NCBI GenBank assembly: GCA_000016765.1
Contig: CP000699.1
Location: 2,170,001 to 2,234,000 of the forward strand
Source of the DNA: Rhizorhabdus wittichii RW1
Lineage (GTDB): Bacteria; Pseudomonadota; Alphaproteobacteria; Sphingomonadales; Sphingomonadaceae
Length of the DNA stretch: 64,000 bases
Direction: 5' to 3'
Position numbers and translations under genes: made by a program
The notes under the pieces: model-generated
Seen by the model: only the letters and a program-made list of their open reading frames with translations
Database searches by the model: none
What the model was told of the DNA's origin: nothing
Part shown: piece after piece, positions 16,096-24,785 of the stretch
How the letters are laid out: each line of letters begins with the position of its first letter
How positions within the stretch are numbered: the stretch's first letter is position 1

Positions 16096-19000
16096 TCATT
16101 CCTCCACCGCCGGCTTGCGCTTCTTGTAGCGCTCGACCAGCTTCATCATCACCACGAAGAAGACCGGCACGAAGAAGATCGCCAGCAGCGTCGCGCTGAT
16201 CATCCCGCCGAACACGCCGGTGCCGATCGCCCGCTGCGTCTCCTTGCTCGCCCCCGTCGCCAGCATCAGCGGCATGACGCCCAGCGTGAAGGCGAGGCTG
16301 GTCATGATGATCGGGCGCAGGCGCAGCCGGGCGGCGTGGATCGTCGCCTCGATCGTCGACATCCCCTCGTCGCGCGCCGCCTTGGCGAACTCGACGATCA
16401 GGATCGCGTTCTTGGCGCTGAGGCCGATGATGGTGATCAGCCCCACCTTGAAGAACACGTCGTTCGACAGCCCCGCGACCATCACCGCCGCGAGCGCGCC
16501 GAGCAGGCCGAGCGGCACCACCATGATCACCGACAGCGGGATCGCCCAGCTCTCGTAGAGCGCCGCGAGCACCAGGAAGACGACGAACATCGACAGGCCG
16601 AGCAGCATCAGCGCCTCGTCGCCGGCCTGCTTCTCCTGCAGCGACTGGCCGGTCCATTCGATCGCGAAGCCGGGCGGAAGCTCGGCCGCGAGCCGCTCCA
16701 TCTCCTTCATCGCCGCGCCGCTCGAATAACCGGGCGCCGCCGAGCCGGAGATGCGCATCGTCGGATAGCCGTTGTAGCGGACGAGCTGGAGCGGGGTGAC
16801 CTCCCAGTGCGGATTCACCACCTCGCCCAGCCGCACCGGATCGCCGGCCGCGTTGCGGACGTAGAGGTTGAGCACGTCGTCGAGCTTCATCCGCGACGCC
16901 GCCTCGGCCTGGACGATCACCTGCTGGAGCCGCCCGCGGTTGGGGAAGTCGTTGATGTAGGTCGATCCGATCGCGCCGCTCAGCGTCGAGGCGATGTCGC
17001 TGAACGAGACGCCGAGCGTCTGCGCCTTGCGGCGGTCGATCTCCAGCTTGACGCTGCTGCCGGGCGGCAGGCCCTCGGGATAGACGCCCTGGAGCACCTT
17101 GCTCTGCGCGGCGAGGCCGAGGAGCTGGCCCTGCGCTGCCGCCAGCGCGGCATCGCCCTTGCCGGCGCGGTCCTGAAGGCGCAGCGAGAAGCCCGACGAG
17201 TTGCCGAGGCCCTCGATCGACGGCGGCAGCAGGCTCATCACCACGCCTTCGCGGATCGCGCCGGTCGCCTGCTGGGCCGACGCCACCTCGCTCTGCGCGG
17301 TCGCGCCGTCGCGGTCCTTCCAATCCTTGAGCATGGTGAAGACCAGCGCCGCGTTCGCGCCCGAGCCGGAGAAGCCGAAGCCCTGCACCGCCGTCGTGTC
17401 GCGCACCGCCGGGCGGCTCTTGTTGTGCCGTTCGAGCACCGAGACCGCCTCGCTGGTGCGCGAGATGGTGGCGTCGGCCGGCATCTGGAAGGCGGTGATG
17501 TAGAAGCCTTGGTCCTCCTCCGGCAGGAAGGCCGACGGCAGGTTCATGAAGCCGACGCCGAGCAGCACCAGCACCACCGCGAACGACGCCATCATCCGGC
17601 CGGTCCGCTTGAGCAGCCGCGCGATCCAGCCCTGATAGCCGCCGGCGAGCGCGTCGAACTTGCGGTCGAACCAGCCGAAGAAGCCGCGCTTCTCCTCATG
17701 GCCGTGGACGGGCTTGAGGATCGTCGCGCACAGCGCCGGGGTCAGCGACAGCGCCAGGAAGGCCGAGAACAGGATCGACACCGCCATCGAGATGGTGAAC
17801 TGCCGATAGATCGCGCCGACCGATCCGCTGGCGAAGGCCATCGGGATGAACACCGCGGTCAGCACCAGGGTGATGCCGATGATCGCGCCGGTGATCTCGC
17901 GCATCGCCTTGCGGGTCGCGTCGCGGGGCGACAGCCCCTCCTCCGCCATCAGCCGCTCGACATTCTCGACCACCACGATCGCGTCGTCGACGATGATGCC
18001 AATCGCCAACACCATGCCGAACATGGTGAGCACGTTGACCGAGAAGCCGGCGACCAGCATCACCGACAGGGTGCCGAGCAGCGCGATCGGCGCGACGATC
18101 GCGGGGACCAGCGTGTAGCGGAACTTCTGCAGGAACAGGAACATGACGAGGAAGACGAGCACCATCGCCTCGGCGAGCGTCTCGACCACCTTCTCGATCG
18201 ATATCTTCACGAACGGGGCGGTGTCGAACGGCACGCTGTAGGAGATGCCGTCGGGCATCGACTTCGACAGCTCGTCCATCCGCTCGAGCACCCCGCGCGA
18301 GGTGGCGACCGCATTGGCGCCCGGCGCAAGCTGGACGGCGAGGATCGCGGTCGGCCGGCCGTTGGTGCGGGCGCTGGCGGCGAAGCTCTGCGAGGCGAGC
18401 TCGACCCGGGCGACGTCGCCGAGCAGGACGGACGATCCGTCGCTGTTGGCGCGCAGCACGATCTGCCGGAATTCCTCGGGCGTCTGGAGCTGGCCGTCGA
18501 CGGTCAGCGGGATCGTCACGCGCTGTTCGCCGACGGTCGGCTCGGAGCCGATCGCGCCCGGCGCGATCTGCGCGTTCTGGGCGGCGATCGCGGCGTTCAC
18601 GTCGCTCATCGTCAGGCTGTAGGAGAGCAGCTTGGCGGGATCGATCCAGACGCGCATCGCCCGTTCGGAGGTGAACAGCTGGACGCGGCCGACGCCGGGC
18701 ACGCGCTTCAGCTCCTCCGACACGTTGCGCGCCGCATAGTCGCCGAGCACGCCCGGATCGACGTGCGGGTCCTTCGACTCGATCGCGATCATCACCAGGA
18801 AGCCCGACGAGGCCGCCTCGACGAAGACGCCGGTCTGCCGCACCACCTGCGGCAGGCGCGGCTCGGCGGTCTTGAGCCGGTTCTGCACGTCGACCTGCGC
18901 CAGTTCGGGATCGGTGCCCGGCTTGAAGGTCGCGGTGATCTGGGCGACGCCCGAGGTGTCGGTCGAGCTCTCGAAATAGAGCAGGTTCTTCACGCTCGAC

Positions 19001-19206
19001 AGCTCGCGTTCGATCAGGCCGACGACGCTGTCGTTCATCGTCCGCGGCGTGGCGCCCGGATAGGTGGCGGTGATGGTGATGCTGGGCGGCGCGATCGTCG
19101 GATAGCGCTCGATCGGCAATTGCGGGATCGCGATCAGGCCCATCAGGACGATCACGATCGCGATCACCCAGGCGAAGACCGGTCGGTCGATGAAGAAACG
19201 GGGCAT
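16096..19206 (-). CDS. RND multidrug efflux permease (HAE1 family, AcrB/MexB-like)
   Basis: The protein has 1036 residues, the normal length. MPRFFIDRPVFAWVIAIVI opens the first span. The fourth span carries GIIVDDAIVVVENVERLM with the paired aspartates of the proton relay. Two large periplasmic loops and twelve spans are readable. HAE1 members export antibiotics, detergents, solvents and dyes using the proton gradient. The gene is between the adaptor and the outer-membrane channel in one operon and overlaps or abuts the latter. Confidence 0.96.
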   Translation of the reverse strand: MPRFFIDRPVFAWVIAIVIVLMGLIAIPQLPIERYPTIAPPSITITATYPGATPRTMNDSVVGLIERELSSVKNLLYFESSTDTSGVAQITATFKPGTDPELAQVDVQNRLKTAEPRLPQVVRQTGVFVEAASSGFLVMIAIESKDPHVDPGVLGDYAARNVSEELKRVPGVGRVQLFTSERAMRVWIDPAKLLSYSLTMSDVNAAIAAQNAQIAPGAIGSEPTVGEQRVTIPLTVDGQLQTPEEFRQIVLRANSDGSSVLLGDVARVELASQSFAASARTNGRPTAILAVQLAPGANAVATSRGVLERMDELSKSMPDGISYSVPFDTAPFVKISIEKVVETLAEAMVLVFLVMFLFLQKFRYTLVPAIVAPIALLGTLSVMLVAGFSVNVLTMFGMVLAIGIIVDDAIVVVENVERLMAEEGLSPRDATRKAMREITGAIIGITLVLTAVFIPMAFASGSVGAIYRQFTISMAVSILFSAFLALSLTPALCATILKPVHGHEEKRGFFGWFDRKFDALAGGYQGWIARLLKRTGRMMASFAVVLVLLGVGFMNLPSAFLPEEDQGFYITAFQMPADATISRTSEAVSVLERHNKSRPAVRDTTAVQGFGFSGSGANAALVFTMLKDWKDRDGATAQSEVASAQQATGAIREGVVMSLLPPSIEGLGNSSGFSLRLQDRAGKGDAALAAAQGQLLGLAAQSKVLQGVYPEGLPPGSSVKLEIDRRKAQTLGVSFSDIASTLSGAIGSTYINDFPNRGRLQQVIVQAEAASRMKLDDVLNLYVRNAAGDPVRLGEVVNPHWEVTPLQLVRYNGYPTMRISGSAAPGYSSGAAMKEMERLAAELPPGFAIEWTGQSLQEKQAGDEALMLLGLSMFVVFLVLAALYESWAIPLSVIMVVPLGLLGALAAVMVAGLSNDVFFKVGLITIIGLSAKNAILIVEFAKAARDEGMSTIEATIHAARLRLRPIIMTSLAFTLGVMPLMLATGASKETQRAIGTGVFGGMISATLLAIFFVPVFFVVMMKLVERYKKRKPAVEE

Positions 19207-19220
19207 GGGTCCGGCCTATC

Positions 19221-20360
19221 TCAGCGCGCCGCGGCCCGGCGCCACGGCATCGGCTTGACGACCGCGCCCGACTGCACCCGGTCCTGGCCCTCGACCAGCA
19301 CCCGGTCGCCGGGCTTCAGCCCTTCGTGGACGATGACCTGCCCGTCCTTCTCGTCGCCGAGCACGACCTTGCGGTCCTGCACCTTGTTCTGCGCGTCGAC
19401 GATCTTGACCGTGGTGTCGCCGGAGCCGCCATGGGCGACCGCCTGGAGCGGCACCATGATCGCGCTCGGCAGGGCGAGGCGCGGCAGCCGGGCGCGGACG
19501 AACATGCCGGGCAGCAGCGTCCGGTCGCCGTTCGGCACCTCGACCCGCGCAATCACCTCGCCGGTGCCGGGATCGACGCTGATGCCCGAGAACAGCAGCC
19601 GGCCCTTGACCGGGTAGACCCGGCCGGTGCCCGAGACGATCTCGACCGGCGCGCCCTGGTCGGCGGCGCCGGCGCGCGCCGCGTCGCGCAGCGCATCGAG
19701 CCGGGTCGCCGGCTGGCGCACGTCGACATAGACGCGGTCGATCTGCTGCACGGTGGCGAGCGGATTGGCGTCGCCCGCATTGGCGAGCGCGCCCTCGGTC
19801 AGCACGGCCTGGTCGATCCGGCCGCTGATCGGCGAGCGGATCGTCGCGAAGCCGAGGTCGACCCGGCGCCGTTCGAGGTCGGCGCGGGTCTGGGCGAGGT
19901 CGGCGGCCGCCTGCCGGCGCGCGGCGACGGCGTCGTCATAGGCCTGGCCGCTGATCGCGTCGCTCTTGACCAGCGGGGCGAGCCGGTCCTCCTGCACCTT
20001 CGCGCGGGCGAGGGTCGCCTCGGCGCGGCGCACGCTCGCGGCGGCGCTGCCCGCGTCGGCGCGGAACGGCGACGGATCGATCTGGAACAGCGGCTGGCCG
20101 GCGCGCACTTCGCTGCCCTGCTCGAACAGGCGGCGCTGGACGATCCCGCTCACCTGCGGACGAATCTCGGCGACGCGGAAGGCGACGACCCGGCCGGGCA
20201 GCTCGTCGGCGATCGACACCGCCGCGGGGGCGATCTTCACCACCGACACCTCGGGCGCGGGCGGCGGGCCCTGCGGCTTTTCGCCACAGGCGGCAAGCGC
20301 GAGCATCGCCGCGACGCAAAGCAACGGCGCCCTGCGGCGCCTCACATCGAACATCTTCAT
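19221..20360 (-). CDS. RND efflux periplasmic adaptor (membrane fusion protein)
   Basis: The protein has 379 residues. A lipoprotein signal ends in LALAAC, followed by the lipoyl/hairpin organisation: VAEIRPQVSGIVQRRLFEQGSEV, a helical hairpin (about 95-165) and FATIRSPISGRIDQAVLTEGA. It bridges permease and outer-membrane channel. It is the first gene of the three-gene pump operon and is divergent from the two-component system; the start at 20360 precedes another ATG at 20354. Confidence 0.95.
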   Translation of the reverse strand: MKMFDVRRRRAPLLCVAAMLALAACGEKPQGPPPAPEVSVVKIAPAAVSIADELPGRVVAFRVAEIRPQVSGIVQRRLFEQGSEVRAGQPLFQIDPSPFRADAGSAAASVRRAEATLARAKVQEDRLAPLVKSDAISGQAYDDAVAARRQAAADLAQTRADLERRRVDLGFATIRSPISGRIDQAVLTEGALANAGDANPLATVQQIDRVYVDVRQPATRLDALRDAARAGAADQGAPVEIVSGTGRVYPVKGRLLFSGISVDPGTGEVIARVEVPNGDRTLLPGMFVRARLPRLALPSAIMVPLQAVAHGGSGDTTVKIVDAQNKVQDRKVVLGDEKDGQVIVHEGLKPGDRVLVEGQDRVQSGAVVKPMPWRRAAAR

Positions 20361-20415
20361 CGAACCGGATCCAGGACAATCTACGCGATGGGCCTTTGCA
20401 CCGCCCGCGTCGAAT

Positions 20416-20447
20416 ATTTGTGTAGGTAATGTGGAGATAATGTGGAG
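20416..20447. promoter_or_regulatory. Direct repeats, probable OmpR-type response-regulator site
   Basis: Two identical 10-mers TAATGTGGAG (20427-20436 and 20438-20447) lie 11 bases apart start to start. A weaker third copy (ATTTGTGTAG, 20416-20425) continues the same spacing. Direct repeats one helical turn apart are typical of OmpR/PhoB-family binding. They sit in the divergent promoter region between the RND operon and the two-component genes, so the regulator encoded next to them is the likely binder. Confidence 0.65.
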
Positions 20448-20505
20448 GCGCATGGCTTTCGACGGGGCGAATGGATTATCAGGCGTGTCGGGGAGAGAAG
20501 CAGAA

Positions 20506-21201
20506 TTGACCAACGCGCTGATCCTTGTGGCCGAGGACGAGCCCGAAATCGCCGAAGTCATCGCCGCCTATCTGGAGCGCGAGGGCTTCCGCACCGTCCG
20601 TGCCGCCGACGGGCGCACCGCGCTCGACCTCCATCTCGCGCTCAAGCCCGATCTCGTCATGCTCGACGTGCAGATGCCGCGGGTCAACGGCTGGGAGGTG
20701 CTGGCGGAGCTGCGGCGGCGCGGCGATACGCCGGTGATCATGCTCACCGCGCTCGACCAGGACATCGACAAGCTGCAGGCGCTGCGCATCGGCGCCGACG
20801 ATTATGTGGTCAAGCCGTTCAACGCGGTCGAGGTGGCGGCGCGTGCCCGTGCGGTGCTGCGCCGGGCGGGCGGCGGCGGCGGCACCATGCTGCGGGTGGG
20901 GCCGATCGAAGTCGACCTCGACAGCCATCTCGCCAGCGTCATCACCGGCGACGAGCCGGAGCGCCATGCCCTGCCGCTGACCCTCACCGAGTTCCGCATC
21001 CTCGCCCATATGGCGCGGGCGCCGAAGCGGGCCTTCTCGCGCGGGGAGCTGCTCGACGCGTGCCTGCCCGGCGGCGAGGCGCTCGAACGCACCGTCGACA
21101 CCCATCTCAGCAAGCTGCGGCGCAAGCTGGAGGATGCCGGGGCGACCGGCTTCGTCAACAATGTGCGCGGCGTCGGCTTCCGCCTGGCGGACCTCGGCTG
21201 A
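20506..21201 (+). CDS. OmpR-family response regulator (BaeR-like)
   Basis: The protein has about 231 residues. The receiver domain (about 4-120) has the acidic pair in AEDEPE, the phosphoacceptor Asp in VMLDVQMPRVNGWE and the lysine in DYVVKPF. The C-terminal winged helix (about 130-228) ends with TVDTHLSKLRRKLE and VRGVGFRLAD. The TTG at 20506 is preferred: it starts right at the receiver domain with GGGAGAGAAG upstream, whereas ATG 20452 would put its ribosome site inside the direct repeats. The kinase gene starts on the last base of its stop codon. Confidence 0.93.
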   Translation: MTNALILVAEDEPEIAEVIAAYLEREGFRTVRAADGRTALDLHLALKPDLVMLDVQMPRVNGWEVLAELRRRGDTPVIMLTALDQDIDKLQALRIGADDYVVKPFNAVEVAARARAVLRRAGGGGGTMLRVGPIEVDLDSHLASVITGDEPERHALPLTLTEFRILAHMARAPKRAFSRGELLDACLPGGEALERTVDTHLSKLRRKLEDAGATGFVNNVRGVGFRLADLG

Positions 21202-22307
21202 TGGCCGGCATCGGCGGGCTCGGGCGGCAGATCGTCCTGTCGATGGTGGTGGCGACGATCGCTTCGGTGCTGCTGACGATCACCGGGCTCTACGTCTTCT
21301 ACGGCGTCGTCATCCGCATGGCGCCGCACCTGCTGCCGATGACGCAGCACTGGATGCCGTCGCAGATCGAATGGATGGTGATCCTGGCGCTGTGCCTGGC
21401 GGCGGCGGGGATCACCGTGATCGCCGCGCTGCGGCTGGCGCGGCGGATCGTGGCGCCGCTCGTCTCGGTCGCCCGTAGCGCGCGCCGCATCGCCGACGGC
21501 GACCTGGAGGTCCGCGCCGAGGCCGGCGACCGGTCGCTGTCCGAGGCGGCGACGCTGGTCGACGACTTCAACCTGCTCGCCGAACGGCTCGAACGCGCGT
21601 CGCAGGCGGTGATGCGATGGAACGCCTCGATCGCGCACGAGCTGCGCACCCCCGTCACCATATTGAGCGGGCGGCTCCAGGGTCTTGCCGACGGCGTGTT
21701 CCAGCCCGATCCGCCGCTGCTCCGGTCGCTCGTCACCCAGGTCGAGGCGCTGACCCGGCTGATCGAGGACCTGCGCACCGTCAGCCTGTTCGAGGGCGGC
21801 CGGCTCGACGTCCGCCTCCAGCCGCTCGACCTGTCCGAGGAGGTGGAGGCGGTGGTCCGCCTGATGCAGCCGGGGCTGGAAGCGGCCGGCTTCACCGTCG
21901 AGGCGGATCTGGCGCCCTGCCGGTGCGAGGTCGACCCGGCCCGCATCCGCCAGGCGATCATGGCGCTGCTCGAAAATGTGAAGCGCCACGCCCATCCCGC
22001 CCGGGTGCTGATCCGGCTGAAGCGCGACCGCGACCAGGTCCGCATCGACGTCGCCGATCGCGGCCCCGGACTGACCCCCGACTTCGCGCCCTATGCGTTC
22101 GAGCCGTTCCGCCGCTACATGGACCATGAGGGGCCGCTGAAGGGCAGCGGCCTCGGCCTCGCCGTCGTGCTGGCGATCGCGCAGGCGCATGGCGGCACGG
22201 CGAGCTACGCGACGGTCGACGGCGGCGCCTGCTTCAGCATGGTCTTCCCGCGCCGCGCCGGCCAGGCCCGGCGCGCGGCCTCCCCGGTCACGCCGCGCGG
22301 GTCATAG
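21201..22307 (+). CDS. Sensor histidine kinase (BaeS-like)
   Basis: The protein has 368 residues. Two membrane spans (about 10-37 and 55-75) flank a very short periplasmic loop of about 20 residues, so sensing probably occurs in the membrane. A HAMP domain follows, then the phosphoacceptor box SIAHELRTPVTILSG, the N-box ALLENVKRHAHP and the glycine boxes DRGPGL and GSGLGLAVV. It pairs with the adjacent response regulator and probably controls the divergent RND pump. Confidence 0.93.
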   Translation: MAGIGGLGRQIVLSMVVATIASVLLTITGLYVFYGVVIRMAPHLLPMTQHWMPSQIEWMVILALCLAAAGITVIAALRLARRIVAPLVSVARSARRIADGDLEVRAEAGDRSLSEAATLVDDFNLLAERLERASQAVMRWNASIAHELRTPVTILSGRLQGLADGVFQPDPPLLRSLVTQVEALTRLIEDLRTVSLFEGGRLDVRLQPLDLSEEVEAVVRLMQPGLEAAGFTVEADLAPCRCEVDPARIRQAIMALLENVKRHAHPARVLIRLKRDRDQVRIDVADRGPGLTPDFAPYAFEPFRRYMDHEGPLKGSGLGLAVVLAIAQAHGGTASYATVDGGACFSMVFPRRAGQARRAASPVTPRGS

Positions 22308-23310
22308 CGAAGATGCCGGTGGCGTTGCCGCTGTCGAAGCCGAGATCGAGCCGGCCCGTCGCCGGGTCGCTGTCGCGGCTGATGATCTCGTAGAAGGAGC
22401 CGGGCACCGCGCGGACGACCGTCGCGGCGCCGTCGCGGAAGCGCCGTTCCACCGGGTCGGCGCGGAAGGCGGTCTGGCGCACCCGGCCGGTCGACGAGAC
22501 CTCGACCCGATCCTTGATCGGCCGGCCGAGCGCCCGCTGCCGTTCGGCCTCCGCCGCGACGTCGGGCACGCGGCTGGTCGCGTGGTTGAAGGCATTGCCC
22601 TCGGTCGCGATCCACGCCGCCTCGGCCGACCGGTCGAGCAGCAGCGCATAGTCGGCAAGGTCCGGGTCGCCATGCTGGCGATCGAAGGCCGCCGCCACCG
22701 CCGGCAGCGCGGCGACCGCCTCCTCCATCGACACCGCTCCGTCGCGCGCGAAGCGATCGAGCACCGCGACCGTCGCGGGGGCGAGCGGGTCGCGGCTGTC
22801 GCCGAACACGCGCTGCGCCGCCGCCGCGAAATCGGCGTCGAAGCGCTCGACATGCAGCTCGCTGACGAAGAATTGCGGCAATCCCTCCGGCATGTCGCGC
22901 TGCGCCCAGGCCCGTCCCGTCATCTTCAGCCGGGGCAGCGGATAGGTGCCCGCGACGGCATAGCCGAGCGGGCCGAGGATGCGGGCGAAGGCGTCCTGCC
23001 CGGCGGGGAGCGCGCCGGTTCCTCCGAACGGAAAGCGGATCGTGCGCAGCGCGCCATGATCGAAGCGGATGCGCTCGCCCCGGGCGCGCTGGTCAGCGAC
23101 GAAGGCGGCGCCGGTCGGCACCCGTGCGAGGAGGTCGTCGAACAGCAGCGCGTTGAGCGCCGCCGCGAAGCAGATGCGCGACACCGCCCCCCCGTCCGCG
23201 CGATGGGCCAGCGCCTCGTCGAGGTCGAGCGTGGCGAGCAGCGCCGCGGTCCGGTCGCCGAGCCGGGAGGCCAGCAGCGCCCGGCCCGGAGATTGATGAA
23301 CATCCAGCAT
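22288..23310 (-). CDS. DUF1338 / HglS-like Fe(II) oxygenase
   Basis: The protein has 340 residues. The DUF1338 family includes HglS, which converts 2-oxoadipate to D-2-hydroxyglutarate in D-lysine breakdown using Fe(II) and oxygen. Likely metal ligands are His85 in FDHGALRT, His243 in FNHATSR and Glu308 in FYEIISR, with Arg89 as the likely substrate arginine; the spacing agrees with that remembered for HglS (H70, R74, H226, E294). The protein is shorter than typical HglS. It converges on the kinase gene with a 20-base overlap and is divergent from a LysR gene. Confidence 0.83.
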   Translation of the reverse strand: MLDVHQSPGRALLASRLGDRTAALLATLDLDEALAHRADGGAVSRICFAAALNALLFDDLLARVPTGAAFVADQRARGERIRFDHGALRTIRFPFGGTGALPAGQDAFARILGPLGYAVAGTYPLPRLKMTGRAWAQRDMPEGLPQFFVSELHVERFDADFAAAAQRVFGDSRDPLAPATVAVLDRFARDGAVSMEEAVAALPAVAAAFDRQHGDPDLADYALLLDRSAEAAWIATEGNAFNHATSRVPDVAAEAERQRALGRPIKDRVEVSSTGRVRQTAFRADPVERRFRDGAATVVRAVPGSFYEIISRDSDPATGRLDLGFDSGNATGIFAMTRAA

Positions 23311-23404
23311 ATTATCTCCTGTGCGGACACGTCCCTAGCCACGCATTTCCGGTGATGTAAAAGGGATAAGCCGCATCTGTTGATGCTGATTGGGAATGAA
23401 GATC

Positions 23405-24328
23405 ATGACGGACCGCACCGACGTCGCCCGCCGCCTGCTTCCGCCGATGGCGGCGCTGCATGCCTTCGCGGCGGCGGCCCGCCACGGCCATTTCTCGCGC
23501 GCGGGAGCGGAGGTCGGGCTGACCCAGAGCGCGGTGAGCCGGCAGGTCGCACTGCTTGAGGACTGGCTGGGGGTGCGGCTGTTCGAACGGACCGGCCGCC
23601 GCGTCGCGCTGACCGCCGACGGCGCCGCCTATCGGGACGCGATCGAACCCGCGCTGCAGCGCATCCGCCAGGCGACCGCGCAGATGATCGACCGGACCGA
23701 GCGCGGCGCGATCACGATCGCAACATTGCCGAGCTTCGGCATGCGCTGGCTGGCGCCGCGTTTGCCGGGGCTGACGGCGCGGCAGGCCGACCTGGTCGTC
23801 AACTTCGCCGCGCGGTCCGACCGGTTCGACATTGCCGCCTCGGGCTATGACGCGGCGATCCATTTCGGCCTGCCCGACTGGCCCGGCGCGACCCACGACC
23901 TGCTGTTCCGCGAGCGCGCCCTCCCCGTCGCGGCACCGGCGCTGCGCGACCGGATCGCCGGCGGCGACCCCGCCGCGCTGCTCGGCCTGCCGCTGCTCCA
24001 CCTGACGACCCGTCCCCATGCCTGGCAGCGCTGGTTCGCGGCGACCGGGGTCGACGCCCCGCCGCTCACCCCCGAACCGAGCTTCGAGCATTTCCTGATG
24101 CTGGCGCAGGCCGCCGCGGCGGGCAGCGGCGCCGCGCTGGTCCCGACCTTCCTGATCGAGCCCGAGCTGGCATCGGGCGCGCTGGTGCGGCTGTCCGACC
24201 GGCCGGTGTCGGGCCGCGAGGCCTATTATCTGGTCTACCCGCCCGAACGCCTCGCCAACCGCCGCTTCCGTTCCTTCCGCGACTGGCTGCTCGCCGAGGC
24301 GGAGGGGGAACGACGGGAGGGGGACTGA
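23405..24328 (+). CDS. LysR-family regulator (GcvA-like)
   Basis: The protein has about 307 residues. The N-terminal helix-turn-helix (about 10-70) reads MAALHAFAAAARHGHFSRAG and LTQSAVSRQVALLEDWLG; the rest is a periplasmic-binding-fold effector domain. The sequence style is that of GcvA-type LysR proteins. It is divergent from the DUF1338 gene, which is its likely target. Starts at 23390 (TTG), 23396 and 23405 (ATG) are possible; 23405 has GGGA at usable distance. Confidence 0.9.
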   Translation: MTDRTDVARRLLPPMAALHAFAAAARHGHFSRAGAEVGLTQSAVSRQVALLEDWLGVRLFERTGRRVALTADGAAYRDAIEPALQRIRQATAQMIDRTERGAITIATLPSFGMRWLAPRLPGLTARQADLVVNFAARSDRFDIAASGYDAAIHFGLPDWPGATHDLLFRERALPVAAPALRDRIAGGDPAALLGLPLLHLTTRPHAWQRWFAATGVDAPPLTPEPSFEHFLMLAQAAAAGSGAALVPTFLIEPELASGALVRLSDRPVSGREAYYLVYPPERLANRRFRSFRDWLLAEAEGERREGD

Positions 24329-24345
24329 GGCGCCCCGGCCTTCCC

Positions 24346-24405
24346 TTGCAAAGAAGGCCATTCGTTCCTATGATGGATATCAGTCTATATTGTTCAGAGG
24401 AACGA
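24346..24405 (+). promoter_or_regulatory. Toxin-antitoxin promoter with flanking operator
   Basis: TTGCAA (24346-24351) and TATGAT (24369-24374) are separated by exactly 17 bases, a near-consensus sigma-70 promoter. An 8-bp inverted repeat, TCGTTCCT (24362-24369) and AGGAACGA (24398-24405), has one half against the -10 element and the other against the ribosome site of the antitoxin. This is the expected place for autorepression by the Xre antitoxin. Confidence 0.75.
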
Positions 24406-24407
24406 TC

Positions 24408-24785
24408 ATGGCCACCGCCCTTCCCGACCGCGCCGCCGACCAGGGCCGGGTGCTGTCCGAAGCGATCGCGCGGGTCGCTGGCTGCTGGAAGCTGACCAAC
24501 GAGCAGTTGGGCGCGATCCTGGGCCTGTCGCCGGCGACCGCCTCGCGGCTGCGCTCGGGCGGCTTCCGGCTCGACCGGTCGAGCAAGGCGTTCGAGCTCG
24601 GCCAATATCTGGTCCGCCTGTTCCGCAGCCTCGACGCGCTGATGGGCAGCGACGACCTGGCGTCGATCTCCTGGCTCAGGACCGCGAACCTCGACCTCGA
24701 CGGCCGCCCGATCGACCTGATCCGGACGGTGCGCGGGCTGAACGACGTGGCGGACTATGTCGACGACCATCGCGCCCAGATCTGA
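24408..24785 (+). CDS. Xre/MbcA/ParS-type antitoxin
   Basis: The protein has 125 residues. An N-terminal helix-turn-helix (LTNEQLGAILGLSPATASRLRSG, residues about 28-50) is followed by a DUF2384 toxin-binding domain (AFELGQYLVRLFRSLDALMG to the end). It binds and neutralises the RES toxin and probably represses its own promoter. GAGGAA precedes the ATG by 7 bases. The toxin gene overlaps its 3' end. Confidence 0.93.
   Translation: MATALPDRAADQGRVLSEAIARVAGCWKLTNEQLGAILGLSPATASRLRSGGFRLDRSSKAFELGQYLVRLFRSLDALMGSDDLASISWLRTANLDLDGRPIDLIRTVRGLNDVADYVDDHRAQI

Noticed and set aside
16336..19617. A very long open frame on the plus strand opposite the RND permease
   Set aside because: It is low-complexity in Arg, Asp, Gly and His, has no domain and mirrors a certain gene; such antisense frames are normal at this G+C.
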